A DNA stretch of 64,000 nucleotides from Anaerotruncus sp. MC2020 (lineage in GTDB: Bacteria > Bacillota > Clostridia > Oscillospirales > Ruminococcaceae), in NCBI GenBank assembly GCA_000701945.1, contig JNKE01000018.1, positions 62,001 to 126,000 of the forward strand. Direction: 5' to 3'. Numbering within the stretch: position 1 is the stretch's first letter; every line of letters begins with the position of its first letter. This document shows positions 1 through 8,733 of this stretch, piece after piece. The notes beneath the pieces were generated by a model. It was given only the letters and a program-made list of their open reading frames with translations. It did not search any database and was not told the DNA's origin. Both the position numbers and the translations under genes were made by a program.

Positions 1-1169
1 ATTTCATTTTTGATAGGATACAAAAGGCCAGCCATTTTAACCTTTCCGATTTTTTGCATATAAGAAATATATGTATGAATTTGAAAAAAATCTTCTCGAT
101 CCACATCACAATTTCTAAATTCCATCATTTTATATTTCGCATCAAACACACAGTATTCTCCGTCTTTGAAGAGAACAATATCCGGAATGATTCTTCTTCT
201 AAAGAAACTATTTTCGTAAACAGTAAATGTTGAGTCAATTAGCTTCCAACCATATTCTTTCAACTGTTTTTGAACAAGACTGCGTACATAACACTCCCAC
301 ACTTCAGCCATATCAATCAAGTATCCTGAAACATTCAAACCTTTGCTTTGATTATCCATTCCAGTTGACGATTTGAGAATCTGCCACGAGAAATCCACAA
401 GTTCTTTGAACGATTGATAAATCGGATGATAAGAAATAGAATGGTAATCACTCTCTGTGATACATTGATTATTAAGGGTATGTCCGAGCGAATCAATATC
501 AGATATTATATTCAATATATTGGGCGAAACAGATAGTTGTTCAAAATTGTACTCAGCTTTAAGCACTCTATATGCAGAACTAATTATAGCTATTACTTTC
601 TCATCATATGACTTTTCATAACTTCTGGAAATGATGGTTCGATCTTTACAGTAAGAAAATATGGATGGCTTTACCAACAACTTACCTTTAACAGAATATC
701 CTTTATTATCGTTGAACACACGTTTTCGTGGAAGTCCATGTCTACTTGCTTCTGCTAACTTTTGAGACCATATGAGTGAAACCAAAAGTTTTATATAAAT
801 ATTCTTATTATCAGTATGAAAACGTGATTTTCCCTCGGTAAGATTTATTTTGAAAATCTCTCCAAACATTTCCATTAATATTTTATCACCAAAACGCGGC
901 AGAATTGTCAGAGAATAGAGTTTACGACCATCAGAGTATTGAATATCGCCAATATATCTACCTGCACTCCATTGTGATTTATTATAATCGTAATATACAA
1001 TCGGGTCAGGCTCTATATCCCGTTCGCGTTTTGACAACTTATAACAATAAATGTTCTTCGTAGAGTCTTTTATATGTGACAAAAAAGAATCGTCGGTTTT
1101 TTTTACGGTTTTCCCTTTTATTATTACTTCCAAACAATCTTTAGCAGTATACTCTATTTTATTTGCCAT
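1..1169 (-). CDS. mcrC: McrC-family nuclease subunit of a McrBC-type restriction system (3' end outside window)
   Basis: The minus-strand frame is open from an ATG at 1169 to the window edge (about 389 codons). It overlaps the end of mcrB by 11 bases, as expected of translationally coupled McrBC subunits. Near its C-terminal part I read RRRIIPDIVLFKDGEYCVFDAKYK-like sequence (about 180-110 on the plus strand), the PD-(D/E)xK nuclease core: an Asp after Pro, then D-A-K on the next strand. In McrBC systems McrC is the endonuclease and is driven by the McrB GTPase to cut DNA carrying modified cytosine. The gene is last in the operon kptA-methyltransferase-mcrB-mcrC. The true stop lies left of the window, so completeness cannot be judged. 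Target modification is not deducible. Confidence 0.88.
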   Translation of the reverse strand, partial: MANKIEYTAKDCLEVIIKGKTVKKTDDSFLSHIKDSTKNIYCYKLSKRERDIEPDPIVYYDYNKSQWSAGRYIGDIQYSDGRKLYSLTILPRFGDKILMEMFGEIFKINLTEGKSRFHTDNKNIYIKLLVSLIWSQKLAEASRHGLPRKRVFNDNKGYSVKGKLLVKPSIFSYCKDRTIISRSYEKSYDEKVIAIISSAYRVLKAEYNFEQLSVSPNILNIISDIDSLGHTLNNQCITESDYHSISYHPIYQSFKELVDFSWQILKSSTGMDNQSKGLNVSGYLIDMAEVWECYVRSLVQKQLKEYGWKLIDSTFTVYENSFFRRRIIPDIVLFKDGEYCVFDAKYKMMEFRNCDVDREDFFQIHTYISYMQKIGKVKMAGLLYPIKNE

Positions 1170-2910
1170 AAAACGTTCTCTCTAATTCTTGGAGTATTCT
1201 TTTCTTACTGTCAACATCAATATTGTCTAAATAAGCAGCAAGCATGGGTAAAATGGATATCTTCCAAAGGGTTTTTACAGGTTCTTTTGTGGAAACATTT
1301 TCCCCCCAGTGGTATAATCTTGGGCTCGAAAAGCTTTCAAGAATGTTCTGTATTTCAGCGAAAAACACATGCCCGATTTCATATTGCTCGCCTAATTCTG
1401 GTTCTAAGCGTATCTTGTCATTTAAGGCTGTTGCTCTCTCTATAAAAAGGTATTTATCATTTTCGTTCTTAATAGCAGTTAGCATTTCAGAAAGAGTGTC
1501 TTTATTATACCCATGTTTGAACCATAAGAAACGTCTTCTAAGAGCAAAATCAAGCCTTTCCAATGAATAATCTATTTCATTCATTGTACCAATAATATAG
1601 ATATTATCTGGAACGCACAAACGCAAAACTTCATCGTCTATCTTATATGGCAAATCAACAGGATCATCTCTATTCTCAATACATGAAAAAGCTTCTCCGA
1701 ACAAACGTGCTAAATCGATGCGATTGATCTCATCAAGAATAAGAATATGAGGATAATCTTTATCACCTGCTGCCTCTTCACACAAATTCAAAAAATAGCC
1801 TTTTTCTGATTTGATTTTTCCGTCAACCATTGTTTGGCCAACTATAAAATTCTCATAGCCGTAATTTGCATGAAGTTGAAGTCTGTGAATATATTTTTCA
1901 TAATTGAACTTTTTACTCAAATATTCTTTCATAGTTAGTTTACCACTCGACAAGAGTTCTCGAGCGATAAAAGTTTTGGCAAGTTCCTTTGCCGAATATG
2001 TCTTGCTTGTGCCAGGAGGACCATAGAATACAATATTCTTCTTATACTTCAAGCCTACAAATTCATCATCATCTTCATTGCCTGCACTTAAATTCCAAAG
2101 AGAATATAGTTTGGAATGATTATAAAAATCAAATGATTTTTCGCCTATTTCCTCCGAAAGCTTTTCACGGATTTTATATATTTGATCATCAAGATATGTA
2201 TCCTTATCTTTCTCATCCAATAAAGCCTTGAAACAATTGACGATTTTCTGCTTGTGTCCGTTAGATACCATTCTTTCATAATGCTCCGGATCTGACAAAT
2301 ATAAGAGAATATTTATCATTGATACCGATTTTGAATATGTCTTAACAACTTCAATTTCTTTGTACTGTTCATAATCATGTATCTGTTCACCATAGGCACA
2401 ACAAAGGCAGACATGTACAATTAGTTTCTTTATTGTATCAGAATCATTTTCTCCGCTTGAAAAAATATAATCAAATAGACGAAGGCAAAAACTTACTTCA
2501 CCAAATTTATTAGTTGAATGGAACAAACCTGCATTTGCAAAGCCATTTTGGAGTTTTTTTGTATTTTCTATGAAAATTAGGTCACAGTTTTTACTCTCGT
2601 TTACGGAGAACCCCCAAAGCCAAATAGCATGTGAAAACAACCTTTTAACATTTTCAGATGCCCTCTCAAATTGGTCTTTTGCCTTCTTGTTAAAATCAAG
2701 GTCTTTGTCTTCGTTGAAATTATCTATAAAACACTTTTTACATTCGTTAATGTTATCTTTTGTCCAAACATCATCAACGCTGTCATCGAAAAAGTCCTTT
2801 TTTTCTATGAATACTCTTCTTATAAATTCATCATACAAGTCATATACTTGTTTATCAGCTTCTCTATACATATCATTTTCTCCTTGTACTGGTATAGTAT
2901 TATATATCAT
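1159..2910 (-). CDS. mcrB: McrB-type AAA+ GTPase of a modification-dependent restriction system
   Basis: 583 residues. The C-terminal half is an AAA+ motor: Walker A GPPGTSKT (about residue 300), Walker B ILILDEINR, and TMNEIDYS, which matches the McrB MNxxD element used for GTP specificity, followed by FALRRRF (sensor/arginine region). The first ~280 residues are the variable target-recognition part and resemble nothing I recognise; they contain a Cys-rich stretch (VHVCLCCAYGEQIHDYEQ). Its ATG overlaps the stop of the upstream methyltransferase in TAATG, and its own stop lies inside mcrC. The neighbours fix the role as the motor and recognition subunit of a type IV-like system. The specificity domain is novel-looking, so the recognised base modification is unknown. 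Confidence 0.93.
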   Translation of the reverse strand: MIYNTIPVQGENDMYREADKQVYDLYDEFIRRVFIEKKDFFDDSVDDVWTKDNINECKKCFIDNFNEDKDLDFNKKAKDQFERASENVKRLFSHAIWLWGFSVNESKNCDLIFIENTKKLQNGFANAGLFHSTNKFGEVSFCLRLFDYIFSSGENDSDTIKKLIVHVCLCCAYGEQIHDYEQYKEIEVVKTYSKSVSMINILLYLSDPEHYERMVSNGHKQKIVNCFKALLDEKDKDTYLDDQIYKIREKLSEEIGEKSFDFYNHSKLYSLWNLSAGNEDDDEFVGLKYKKNIVFYGPPGTSKTYSAKELAKTFIARELLSSGKLTMKEYLSKKFNYEKYIHRLQLHANYGYENFIVGQTMVDGKIKSEKGYFLNLCEEAAGDKDYPHILILDEINRIDLARLFGEAFSCIENRDDPVDLPYKIDDEVLRLCVPDNIYIIGTMNEIDYSLERLDFALRRRFLWFKHGYNKDTLSEMLTAIKNENDKYLFIERATALNDKIRLEPELGEQYEIGHVFFAEIQNILESFSSPRLYHWGENVSTKEPVKTLWKISILPMLAAYLDNIDVDSKKRILQELERTFYGK

Positions 2911-4082
2911 TAAAACGTATATTTAGACTTGTTTATAAGTTTAATGATATTCTTAGGTGTTAGATAAAAATCAACGTCTTCAGGCTTGCTGATCTCATCA
3001 TTTTTCAATAAACGGTGAATGTATGATTCTTTACGCAAGTCTGTCTCAGATGGATCTGGATTTGGATTAGATACTTCGAGATTATTGATTTTACTGAAAG
3101 ACTTGATGATTTCATTCCAAGCATTATAAGTCAGTAATGTAGCAAAAGCATCCTCCATCCAGTAATCCACCTTAGTTCTTCTTAGATGTCTGCACACTTC
3201 TTTTACTGCAAAATATGGTTCTATATGATCTATTCCTATCCAGATATCTGCAAAGCAATAATCATATTCACCATCATTTATATCCTTCATGAATTCAATT
3301 GCATCGGCTTTTATAACTTTAATCTTATCTTTGTTTTCAAACTGAGGCAAAATGCTATTCTCGAAAAGATCAATCACATCCTGCTCCAATTCAATTATAG
3401 TGATTGATTCAACATCTTCCTTCAACGAAGCCATGTACGCAAAATAGCCCATCCCACAACCTAATGTAAGAACTTTACCTTTTGCATTATCTATCGCAGG
3501 TTGAACAGTATATACCTCATTTGGAGTAACCGACATCCAAGTACGCCCATTATCTATTTGACGGATTCCTGGATATTCAAATATTTCTTTAAAACAACCA
3601 ATTCTTGGAATATCAATATGTATTTTATCTATATGCTTTGGAATATCATAGATGCTGAATTCAAATGGCTGATAATTCTGATAGCATAATTCGTAATTGC
3701 CTTGTTTTTTGTTATGAAAATCAATGTTTTTAATATAGGGATTATTCTTAAAATCATCTATATCAAATATTTGGAATTCAGGAATTAGGAGATTTATAAA
3801 AAATGAACTAACTTGGGATTGCCCAGGTAAAAATGTATCTACTAATGTTTCGAAATACAAACGAACCATCACTTGTTCAACGGTATATTTTTCTCTGAAG
3901 CTATCATCAGTTGTGCTATAATAATCTTCTGAGTGTTGCTTAATAACTTGAATCATTTCTGGAGCAATACCTGAATTAGCTATTTCATTGGTAAAAAAAG
4001 CGTTTAACATATCAAATGCATGCTTTGTTTGAGCAATCTCCATTATCTTATCTTTTATTCTTTTGGTATTTGCAAGCTTCAT
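2910..4082 (-). CDS. class I SAM-dependent methyltransferase-fold protein (spermidine-synthase-like)
   Basis: 390 residues. Residues about 195-300 hold a Rossmann methyltransferase core: motif I KVLTLGCGMGYFAYMA, an acidic strand-2 end (ITIIELEQDVIDLF), then IKVIKADAIEFM and DYCFADIW. This pattern is closest to the spermidine-synthase / small-molecule methyltransferase type. No DNA-methyltransferase motif IV (D/N/S-PP-Y/F) is visible, so it is probably not a host-protecting DNA modifier. The N-terminal ~190 residues and the C-terminal tail (LTPKNIIKLINKSKYTF) are unassigned. It sits 15 bases after kptA and its stop overlaps the mcrB start by one base (TAATG), so it is co-translated with mcrBC. 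Substrate unknown. It could be a regulator or a base-modifying enzyme specific to this McrBC variant. Confidence 0.7.
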   Translation of the reverse strand: MKLANTKRIKDKIMEIAQTKHAFDMLNAFFTNEIANSGIAPEMIQVIKQHSEDYYSTTDDSFREKYTVEQVMVRLYFETLVDTFLPGQSQVSSFFINLLIPEFQIFDIDDFKNNPYIKNIDFHNKKQGNYELCYQNYQPFEFSIYDIPKHIDKIHIDIPRIGCFKEIFEYPGIRQIDNGRTWMSVTPNEVYTVQPAIDNAKGKVLTLGCGMGYFAYMASLKEDVESITIIELEQDVIDLFENSILPQFENKDKIKVIKADAIEFMKDINDGEYDYCFADIWIGIDHIEPYFAVKEVCRHLRRTKVDYWMEDAFATLLTYNAWNEIIKSFSKINNLEVSNPNPDPSETDLRKESYIHRLLKNDEISKPEDVDFYLTPKNIIKLINKSKYTF

Positions 4083-4097
4083 ATAATCAGCTCCTTG

Positions 4098-4652
4098 TTA
4101 TTTCTCATAGATTCTGTCACTAATATACTTTACTGGAACTTCCTCGGTACACCATACCTCGTTCTCAGTAACTCCGAACCTAAATCCGTCCTTGTTCATC
4201 TCAGATGCTGCTATTTTCAACACTACAGGTATCTTGTGCCAGCGCTCAGCAGACTGCCATGCTTTGCTTATATCAACCTGCATATGTACAGCGTGTCTCG
4301 CCATCTTCTTTATAGCTCCGCTCTCCTCTATGGCTTCAAGTGCCTTTGTAGTGGTTCCGTGGTAGAGAAACTCGGGAGGTTCGCAGTATTCAAGTTCAGG
4401 TTCTACCCAGGGAACAGAGTGCCCCTGACAGCACTTGATCTTTTCGTGTTTTTCATCATATCTGTAGCGCCCCTTGTTATCTTCGGCTACTATCTGATCC
4501 AGCAGTTCACGATCCAGCTTATAGCTGCTGTGGCGGTTAACGCCGTCTATAAGCTGTTCTACTGATACCCAGCCATGCGAATCCATGTCTATCTCCGCTT
4601 TCTCAGGTTGATGTCTAAGGAGCAAACACAAATATTTAGACAATTCGTTCAT
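4098..4652 (-). CDS. kptA: RNA 2'-phosphotransferase Tpt1/KptA family
   Basis: 184 residues, full family length. It opens with the classical N-terminal LSKYLCLLLRHQPEKAEIDMD and the winged-helix part HGWVSVEQLI. It continues with RYRYDEKHEKIKCCQGHSVPW (the RAxQGHS-type NAD-site segment), then LYHGTTTKALEAI and VHMQVDISKAW, which correspond to the ADP-ribosyltransferase H-Y-x folds. KptA enzymes transfer an internal RNA 2'-phosphate to NAD+, yielding ADP-ribose 1'',2''-cyclic phosphate, nicotinamide and repaired RNA. Bacterial substrates remain unclear. The gene is first in an operon that continues into the methyltransferase and mcrBC. A TTGATT-N17-TATACT promoter precedes it, and the ATG follows a GGTGAT ribosome site. 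Confidence 0.93.
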   Translation of the reverse strand: MNELSKYLCLLLRHQPEKAEIDMDSHGWVSVEQLIDGVNRHSSYKLDRELLDQIVAEDNKGRYRYDEKHEKIKCCQGHSVPWVEPELEYCEPPEFLYHGTTTKALEAIEESGAIKKMARHAVHMQVDISKAWQSAERWHKIPVVLKIAASEMNKDGFRFGVTENEVWCTEEVPVKYISDRIYEK

Positions 4653-4693
4653 TTTATCACCACATATTCTGTTATTTTATTTATTATATACTA

Positions 4694-4722
4694 AGTATAC
4701 CATAAAAACAGCCTAAAATCAA
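4694..4722 (-). promoter_or_regulatory. sigma-A promoter of the kptA-mcrBC operon
   Basis: On the minus strand TTGATT (4722-4717), a 17-base spacer, then TATACT (4699-4694), about 40 bases before the kptA ATG. Confidence 0.7.
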
Positions 4723-4744
4723 TAGAAATCTCATATTATAAATC

Positions 4745-4770
4745 ACTCCCTGTGCGCAAACACAGGGAGT
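4745..4770 (-). terminator. hairpin between macrodomain gene and kptA
   Basis: Perfect 10-bp stem ACTCCCTGTG / CACAGGGAGT with a 6-base loop, four bases after the macrodomain stop codon. The following T-run is weak (GATTTATAA), so termination may be partial. Confidence 0.55.
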
Positions 4771-4774
4771 TACC

Positions 4775-5311
4775 TCACTTTATATACTTACTGAAGACAT
4801 TCTGAGCAGAAGCCATTTCTCTCTGGGTAAACGCGCAAAGCTTTACCTCTATCTCATAGTCAGGATAGTCGGCAGTAAACTTGTTATACGCTCTGCAGCA
4901 CTGCTTAGTCGATTCACCGGCAGGATCCGGCAGATCACCGCCAAAGATACCGGAGCTTATGAGTGGAAATGATATGCTGTGAAGGCCATTTCCCTTTAAT
5001 ACGCACAGAGAATTATAGTACGCATCGAATAATTCCTTAAAAGCAGTAGGAGTATAAGAAAAATCAGGACCTACGGCGTGGATTATATGCTTAGCGTTTG
5101 TCAAATTGAATGCAGGCGTTATAACTGCATCTCCATCATTTAAGGGAGTCTTATATGCAGAGCAAGCCTCTGTCAGCTGCTTGAGACCAGCTTTCTGAAA
5201 TATAACACCGCAGATTCCGCCACCTGCCCATAAGCCGCTGTTAGCAGCATTTACTACAGCATCGACTTTCTGATCTGCACAGGAAGCATTCAACAACTCT
5301 ATTTTACTCAT
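4775..5311 (-). CDS. macrodomain protein, probable ADP-ribose-derivative hydrolase
   Basis: 178 residues, essentially one macrodomain. Diagnostic pieces are VDAVVNAANSGLWAGGGICG (ADP-ribose-binding strand and loop), ITPAFNLTNAKHIIHAVGPDF and SFPLISSGIFGGDLPDPA (catalytic-loop glycines). Macrodomains bind ADP-ribose, and many hydrolyse ADP-ribose 1''-phosphate or ester-linked ADP-ribose. It follows the metallophosphoesterase gene by 15 bases, and the KptA gene lies just downstream. KptA releases ADP-ribose 1'',2''-cyclic phosphate, so the likely job is disposal of that product or reversal of ADP-ribosylation; this is inferred from neighbours only. GGGICG replaces the more common GGGGVAG but keeps the glycine run. 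Confidence 0.92.
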   Translation of the reverse strand: MSKIELLNASCADQKVDAVVNAANSGLWAGGGICGVIFQKAGLKQLTEACSAYKTPLNDGDAVITPAFNLTNAKHIIHAVGPDFSYTPTAFKELFDAYYNSLCVLKGNGLHSISFPLISSGIFGGDLPDPAGESTKQCCRAYNKFTADYPDYEIEVKLCAFTQREMASAQNVFSKYIK

Positions 5312-5326
5312 AATAATCGACCTTTC

Positions 5327-6010
5327 TTATAGCACTTCAACGCCGTGAAACAGGAAGTGCATCTTATCTATTTGCTTGTCAGTATGCCAGTGTCCAAGAT
5401 ACCATGCTTCATATTCAATCTTGTCCTCGATGGTATCAAGCCATTCTTCTGTGCTGTTATCGACTCTGGACTGATCTATTCCTGAAAGAAAGCATTCTGT
5501 TGGTATATACTTGGCAGGACAGGTATGTGAGAACACAACATCTACCTTGTTCTCGGAGAGCTGCTTTTCCACATATTCCTTGATTTTCGGCGAAGGCTGC
5601 TCATCCGGCCACCATCTGTATCCGTTCCTCAGCCGGTAAAACTTATCAACACTGTAAGCTCCGCCGATAACTATACATTTCTTTCCTTCAATATCAAAGA
5701 TTTCGCCGTCTATAGGGAATAATAGGTTTGGGAAGTCTTCTTCGTACATAACACGACCACCGTTCCATTCTTTTTCCTTGTATGAAGCTATATTCTGAGG
5801 TCGGTTCTCATGATTTCCGTGAATGCAGAAGAATGTGGATTCAAGTTTGCTCATAGCTGTCTTGAGTCCTTTATCATTTAGAGTACCTGTATAGTTTACT
5901 CCGACATCACCTAGAATAACGATAATATCATCTTTTGAGGGTTTATGTCTTATGAATAATTCGTATATTGGATCGAGGTCACCGTGTATATCTCCTGTTA
6001 TATATACCAT
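5327..6010 (-). CDS. calcineurin-like metallophosphoesterase
   Basis: About 227 residues from the ATG at 6010. A GTG nine bases earlier is also in frame, but GGTGA spaced six bases before the ATG favours 6010. The full set of metal ligands is present: ITGDIHGD (DxH), ILGDVGVNY (GDxxx), IHGNHENR (GNHE), FSHTCP and GHWHTD (GHxH). This is the ordinary class III metallophosphoesterase active site with two metals. It has its own promoter (TTGACA-N17-TATCAT) and leads a two-gene unit with the macrodomain protein. With KptA next door, a phosphodiester from nucleotide or RNA repair (for example the cyclic ADP-ribose phosphate) is a reasonable but unproven substrate. Confidence 0.9.
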   Translation of the reverse strand: MVYITGDIHGDLDPIYELFIRHKPSKDDIIVILGDVGVNYTGTLNDKGLKTAMSKLESTFFCIHGNHENRPQNIASYKEKEWNGGRVMYEEDFPNLLFPIDGEIFDIEGKKCIVIGGAYSVDKFYRLRNGYRWWPDEQPSPKIKEYVEKQLSENKVDVVFSHTCPAKYIPTECFLSGIDQSRVDNSTEEWLDTIEDKIEYEAWYLGHWHTDKQIDKMHFLFHGVEVL

Positions 6011-6050
6011 TCTTTTCACCAGCTTTCATTATTCTTCCGTATTTTAAACT

Positions 6051-6079
6051 ATGATATCACAAGCTTTACTGCTTGTCAA
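6051..6079 (-). promoter_or_regulatory. sigma-A promoter of the phosphoesterase-macrodomain pair
   Basis: TTGACA (6079-6074), 17-base spacer, TATCAT (6056-6051) on the minus strand. It overlaps the 3' end of the truncated phosphoesterase gene upstream. Confidence 0.75.
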
Positions 6080-6692
6080 GGTTTTTCGTTTCATTCATCG
6101 TAGGACCTCCGTTTATCCGCCATTCAGCAGCTTCTTCCTTAGAAAAAACGCCATCATCCGAATAGTATTCAGTCATGTCTTCTAATCGTATACATCCAAG
6201 CTGTCCACCGCGATCTGGGAAACCACAACCGCAATCAATACCAATCATCTTCTTTCCATGGAATATATGCTTAGTTTTATGAAATCTCCATGCCGGAGTA
6301 TGCCCGAATATGACATTTTTTCTAGGCGGCATCTCTGAAAATGCTGACAGCCTATGCCATACCATAAACTCTTTCAACTTATAACATTTCATGTTTTCCG
6401 TTTCAAATAGTTCCTGTGGAGCCGCATGGACTAAGATGAATTTACGTCTATTTACTGTTATCTCTAACTGCAAAGGCAGAGCTTCCAGATAGCAAAGCAG
6501 CTTCTCCTGTTCTTCTTTGGCTAGAAAAAAATACTTTTGATAGGTTTGAATACTTCTATTATTCTTCCATACATACTTGAAGTGCAGGTTTTCAGGATGC
6601 CTCAGAGCATTAACCATCATATACTCATGATTACCCATCAATAACGTACAATTCGGCATTGTTCTTATTTGCTGTAACAGTTCAATTCCATA
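6066..6692 (-). pseudogene. 5'-truncated Ser/Thr-phosphatase-like phosphoesterase
   Basis: An ATG at 6659 would give 197 residues starting PNCTLLMGNHEYMMVNAL. Family sequence continues upstream of that ATG in the same frame (YGIELLQQIRT, up to about 6692), where a homologue would have its DRG-type segment. The DxH and GDxxDRG metal motifs that belong further upstream are absent; instead the frame runs into the end of a ParB-like gene. What remains includes GNHE, LVHAAPQ and IFGHTPAWRFHK (histidine ligands) and GIDCGCGF, so the C-terminal two thirds is intact but the metal site is incomplete. Most likely a deletion product and inactive. Confidence 0.75.
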
Positions 6693-7153
6693 GGCAATCT
6701 TTTGCCTGATACTCTTAAACCATATGACTTGACAGTTGTGTCTATTATCATTTGCTTATCGTCTCCGGCCTCTAAATGTGCTGAAAAAGTCTCATAAGGC
6801 AGCAAGGTCCTAACATGCTTCTGCTGATCTGCAAATATGTGAGCTTCTTCCTTGTACTTCAGATCATCATATATCATACACCACACAGGAGTGTCTCGGC
6901 TTCCGGAAGCTGCTGCAACTATTTCAATAGTGTGCTGACCGTCAAAAACATAGTTTACCCCGTCACGTCGGCTTACTTTTACAGGATTAAGCTGGTATAC
7001 ATCAAATTCTTCAAGAGCTTCTCTGATATGTTTTTCAGAAAGAGCTCGCTGATAATCCTGATTTGATACAAGATTTCGTATCGGTATCAATTCGAATGAT
7101 ACATCAGGAATACATTTTTGCTGTTGTTCTGTTAAAATACCTCCGTCAAACAT
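6665..7153 (-). CDS. ParB/sulfiredoxin-like nuclease-domain protein, probably 3'-truncated
   Basis: 162 residues. The first half is a ParB-like domain: FELIPIRNLVSNQDYQRALS, HIREALEEFD, NPVKVSRRDG, YVFDGQHTIEIVAAA (the DGxHR-like active-site loop with T for R) and PVWCMIYDDLKYKEEAHIFADQQKH. Such proteins are common cargo of phages and integrative elements. The start ATG overlaps the stop of the serine recombinase (TAATG), so the pair is co-translated. Family members usually continue further. Here the frame ends in SGKRLPMELNCYSK exactly where the phosphoesterase remnant begins in another reading frame, so I read the C-terminus as lost at a recombination junction near 6690. Confidence 0.7.
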   Translation of the reverse strand: MFDGGILTEQQQKCIPDVSFELIPIRNLVSNQDYQRALSEKHIREALEEFDVYQLNPVKVSRRDGVNYVFDGQHTIEIVAAASGSRDTPVWCMIYDDLKYKEEAHIFADQQKHVRTLLPYETFSAHLEAGDDKQMIIDTTVKSYGLRVSGKRLPMELNCYSK

Positions 7154-8733
7154 TACAAATCCTCCAATGCTTCTTCCTTGTTTATAAGGATGCTGGAATC
7201 CATATTACTAAAGATACCGGCACAGTCTTTCTCATCGTGGTAAATACATCCGTACAGCTTATATCTGTACTCTATATTCCAGCCCATGATCCCGAATAGG
7301 GTATTAATAAAGGCTTTACAAGCGATACCTCTTGTTTCACCGTTCTTTTTGCTGCCTTTTGACCATTGTACTGCATAACGGTTATCTTTAGTTGTTGGTC
7401 GTATCGCCAGTTCTTTTTTCAGCGGATGTATAAGCAATTCCACATAATTGCCAGAAGACATATTACTTATACTGGTCTGATTGAACCTTATCTCTTTCTG
7501 CCCCAATGTGACTGCAGGTATATTCTGATCATCGAACAACTTAAAATCAGCTATTTCATAACCTCTGAGGTCGAATGTGTCAGCTTCTCCGGCTGCCTCT
7601 GTTATATTGGCATAAATGTCAGTATCAACACTTTTGCAAGCGTTTATGTAGTCTTCCTTTGTAAAGCTGCCCCATTTAGGGTGAACTATCACAAAGCCCT
7701 TGAGCAAACCCTCGGGAATAACCCTGAGCTCAGGTAATAACGAAGTTCCTCCGAATCTTGCATTATTCATAATACGCTGAACAGCTATAAAATCATCATG
7801 TGAGATTATCCGCTGATGATCGTCTTTATAATAGCTCTGAGGCTTTTCGCCTGTATTCTTGAATGTTTTCTGTTTATCAACATCCGGAGCAAATTCCTTA
7901 AATCGTTTCCTTGTCAGAACATCGCCGCAGTATCGCTCATTTCTGAGCGTCCGCGCAACTCCGGAAGCTGTCCACTTTATATTGCCAAGATAGCTTCTCT
8001 TTGATAGCTTTATAAGGATATCTGCGATCTGCTGGGTAGAATAGCCGTAAAGATACATAAAGAACATAAGCTTTGGAATATTTCTTGTATCCTGATTAAC
8101 TATAAGTTTCCCGTCTTCGTTCTTAACAAATCCCAAGAGTTCAGGCGTTAATGGAAGCCCATGATCCAATCTCATCCTCAGTGATGTTTCCATACTTCTG
8201 CTTCGCAAGCGGCTTTCATGTTCAGCAAGATTAGCAGAAGTGGATAGTGCTATATGGCTGTCACTATTCAAAGAATAGATACCTTCTGATTCAAAGTATA
8301 CACCGACCTTTTTAGCTCTCAGCTTTCTCAGCGTACTGAGGCACTCAACGGTATTTCGGGCAAATCTGGATATATTCTTTACTATTATCAAGTGAAGCTT
8401 TTCGTGTACGGCATCATCTATCATCTCTTGGAATCCCGGACGTTGCTGTATAGTGGTTCCTGATTTTCCTTCATCAGAATATATTTTGACAAGCTTCCAG
8501 TTTGGATTCCTACTGACCATATCTTCATAATATTTCTGCTGAAGCTCGAATGATGAGGTCTGAGCCGGATTATCCGTGGATACTCTTGCATATATCCCTA
8601 CAAGCTGAAACGAATCAGTTTTCACATATTGATTGTTTTCTTTTTCAGGATAGTATGTATGATTGGAAGTATCAGCAGAACCGACTCTTCTTTTGACACG
8701 CTCTCTTTGCTCCTGTTTAGTCATTTCAGGCAT
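7153..8733 (-). CDS. large serine recombinase (site-specific integrase)
   Basis: About 526 residues. The N-terminal resolvase domain has GIYARVSTDN (catalytic Ser), EGKSGTTIQQRPGFQEMI, LIIVKNISRFARN and an EHESRLRSRSMETSLRMRL helix. A recombinase domain follows (LTPELLGFVKN; SGVARTLRNERYCGDVLTRKRF; HDDFIAVQRIMNNAR). Such enzymes integrate or excise mobile elements between att sites. The usual zinc-ribbon Cys pairs are not obvious; the C-terminal ~180 residues contain only scattered Cys (YGCIYHDEKDCAG). I chose the ATG at 8733, preceded by GGAG, over TTG 8748. It is followed directly by the ParB-like gene. It may belong to a decayed element, since neighbouring genes on both sides are broken. 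Confidence 0.9.
   Translation of the reverse strand: MPEMTKQEQRERVKRRVGSADTSNHTYYPEKENNQYVKTDSFQLVGIYARVSTDNPAQTSSFELQQKYYEDMVSRNPNWKLVKIYSDEGKSGTTIQQRPGFQEMIDDAVHEKLHLIIVKNISRFARNTVECLSTLRKLRAKKVGVYFESEGIYSLNSDSHIALSTSANLAEHESRLRSRSMETSLRMRLDHGLPLTPELLGFVKNEDGKLIVNQDTRNIPKLMFFMYLYGYSTQQIADILIKLSKRSYLGNIKWTASGVARTLRNERYCGDVLTRKRFKEFAPDVDKQKTFKNTGEKPQSYYKDDHQRIISHDDFIAVQRIMNNARFGGTSLLPELRVIPEGLLKGFVIVHPKWGSFTKEDYINACKSVDTDIYANITEAAGEADTFDLRGYEIADFKLFDDQNIPAVTLGQKEIRFNQTSISNMSSGNYVELLIHPLKKELAIRPTTKDNRYAVQWSKGSKKNGETRGIACKAFINTLFGIMGWNIEYRYKLYGCIYHDEKDCAGIFSNMDSSILINKEEALEDL

Noticed and set aside
2910-4082. Methyltransferase considered as a DNA methylase protecting against McrBC
   Set aside because: No NPPY/DPPY-type motif IV; strand order and motifs fit spermidine-synthase-like enzymes.
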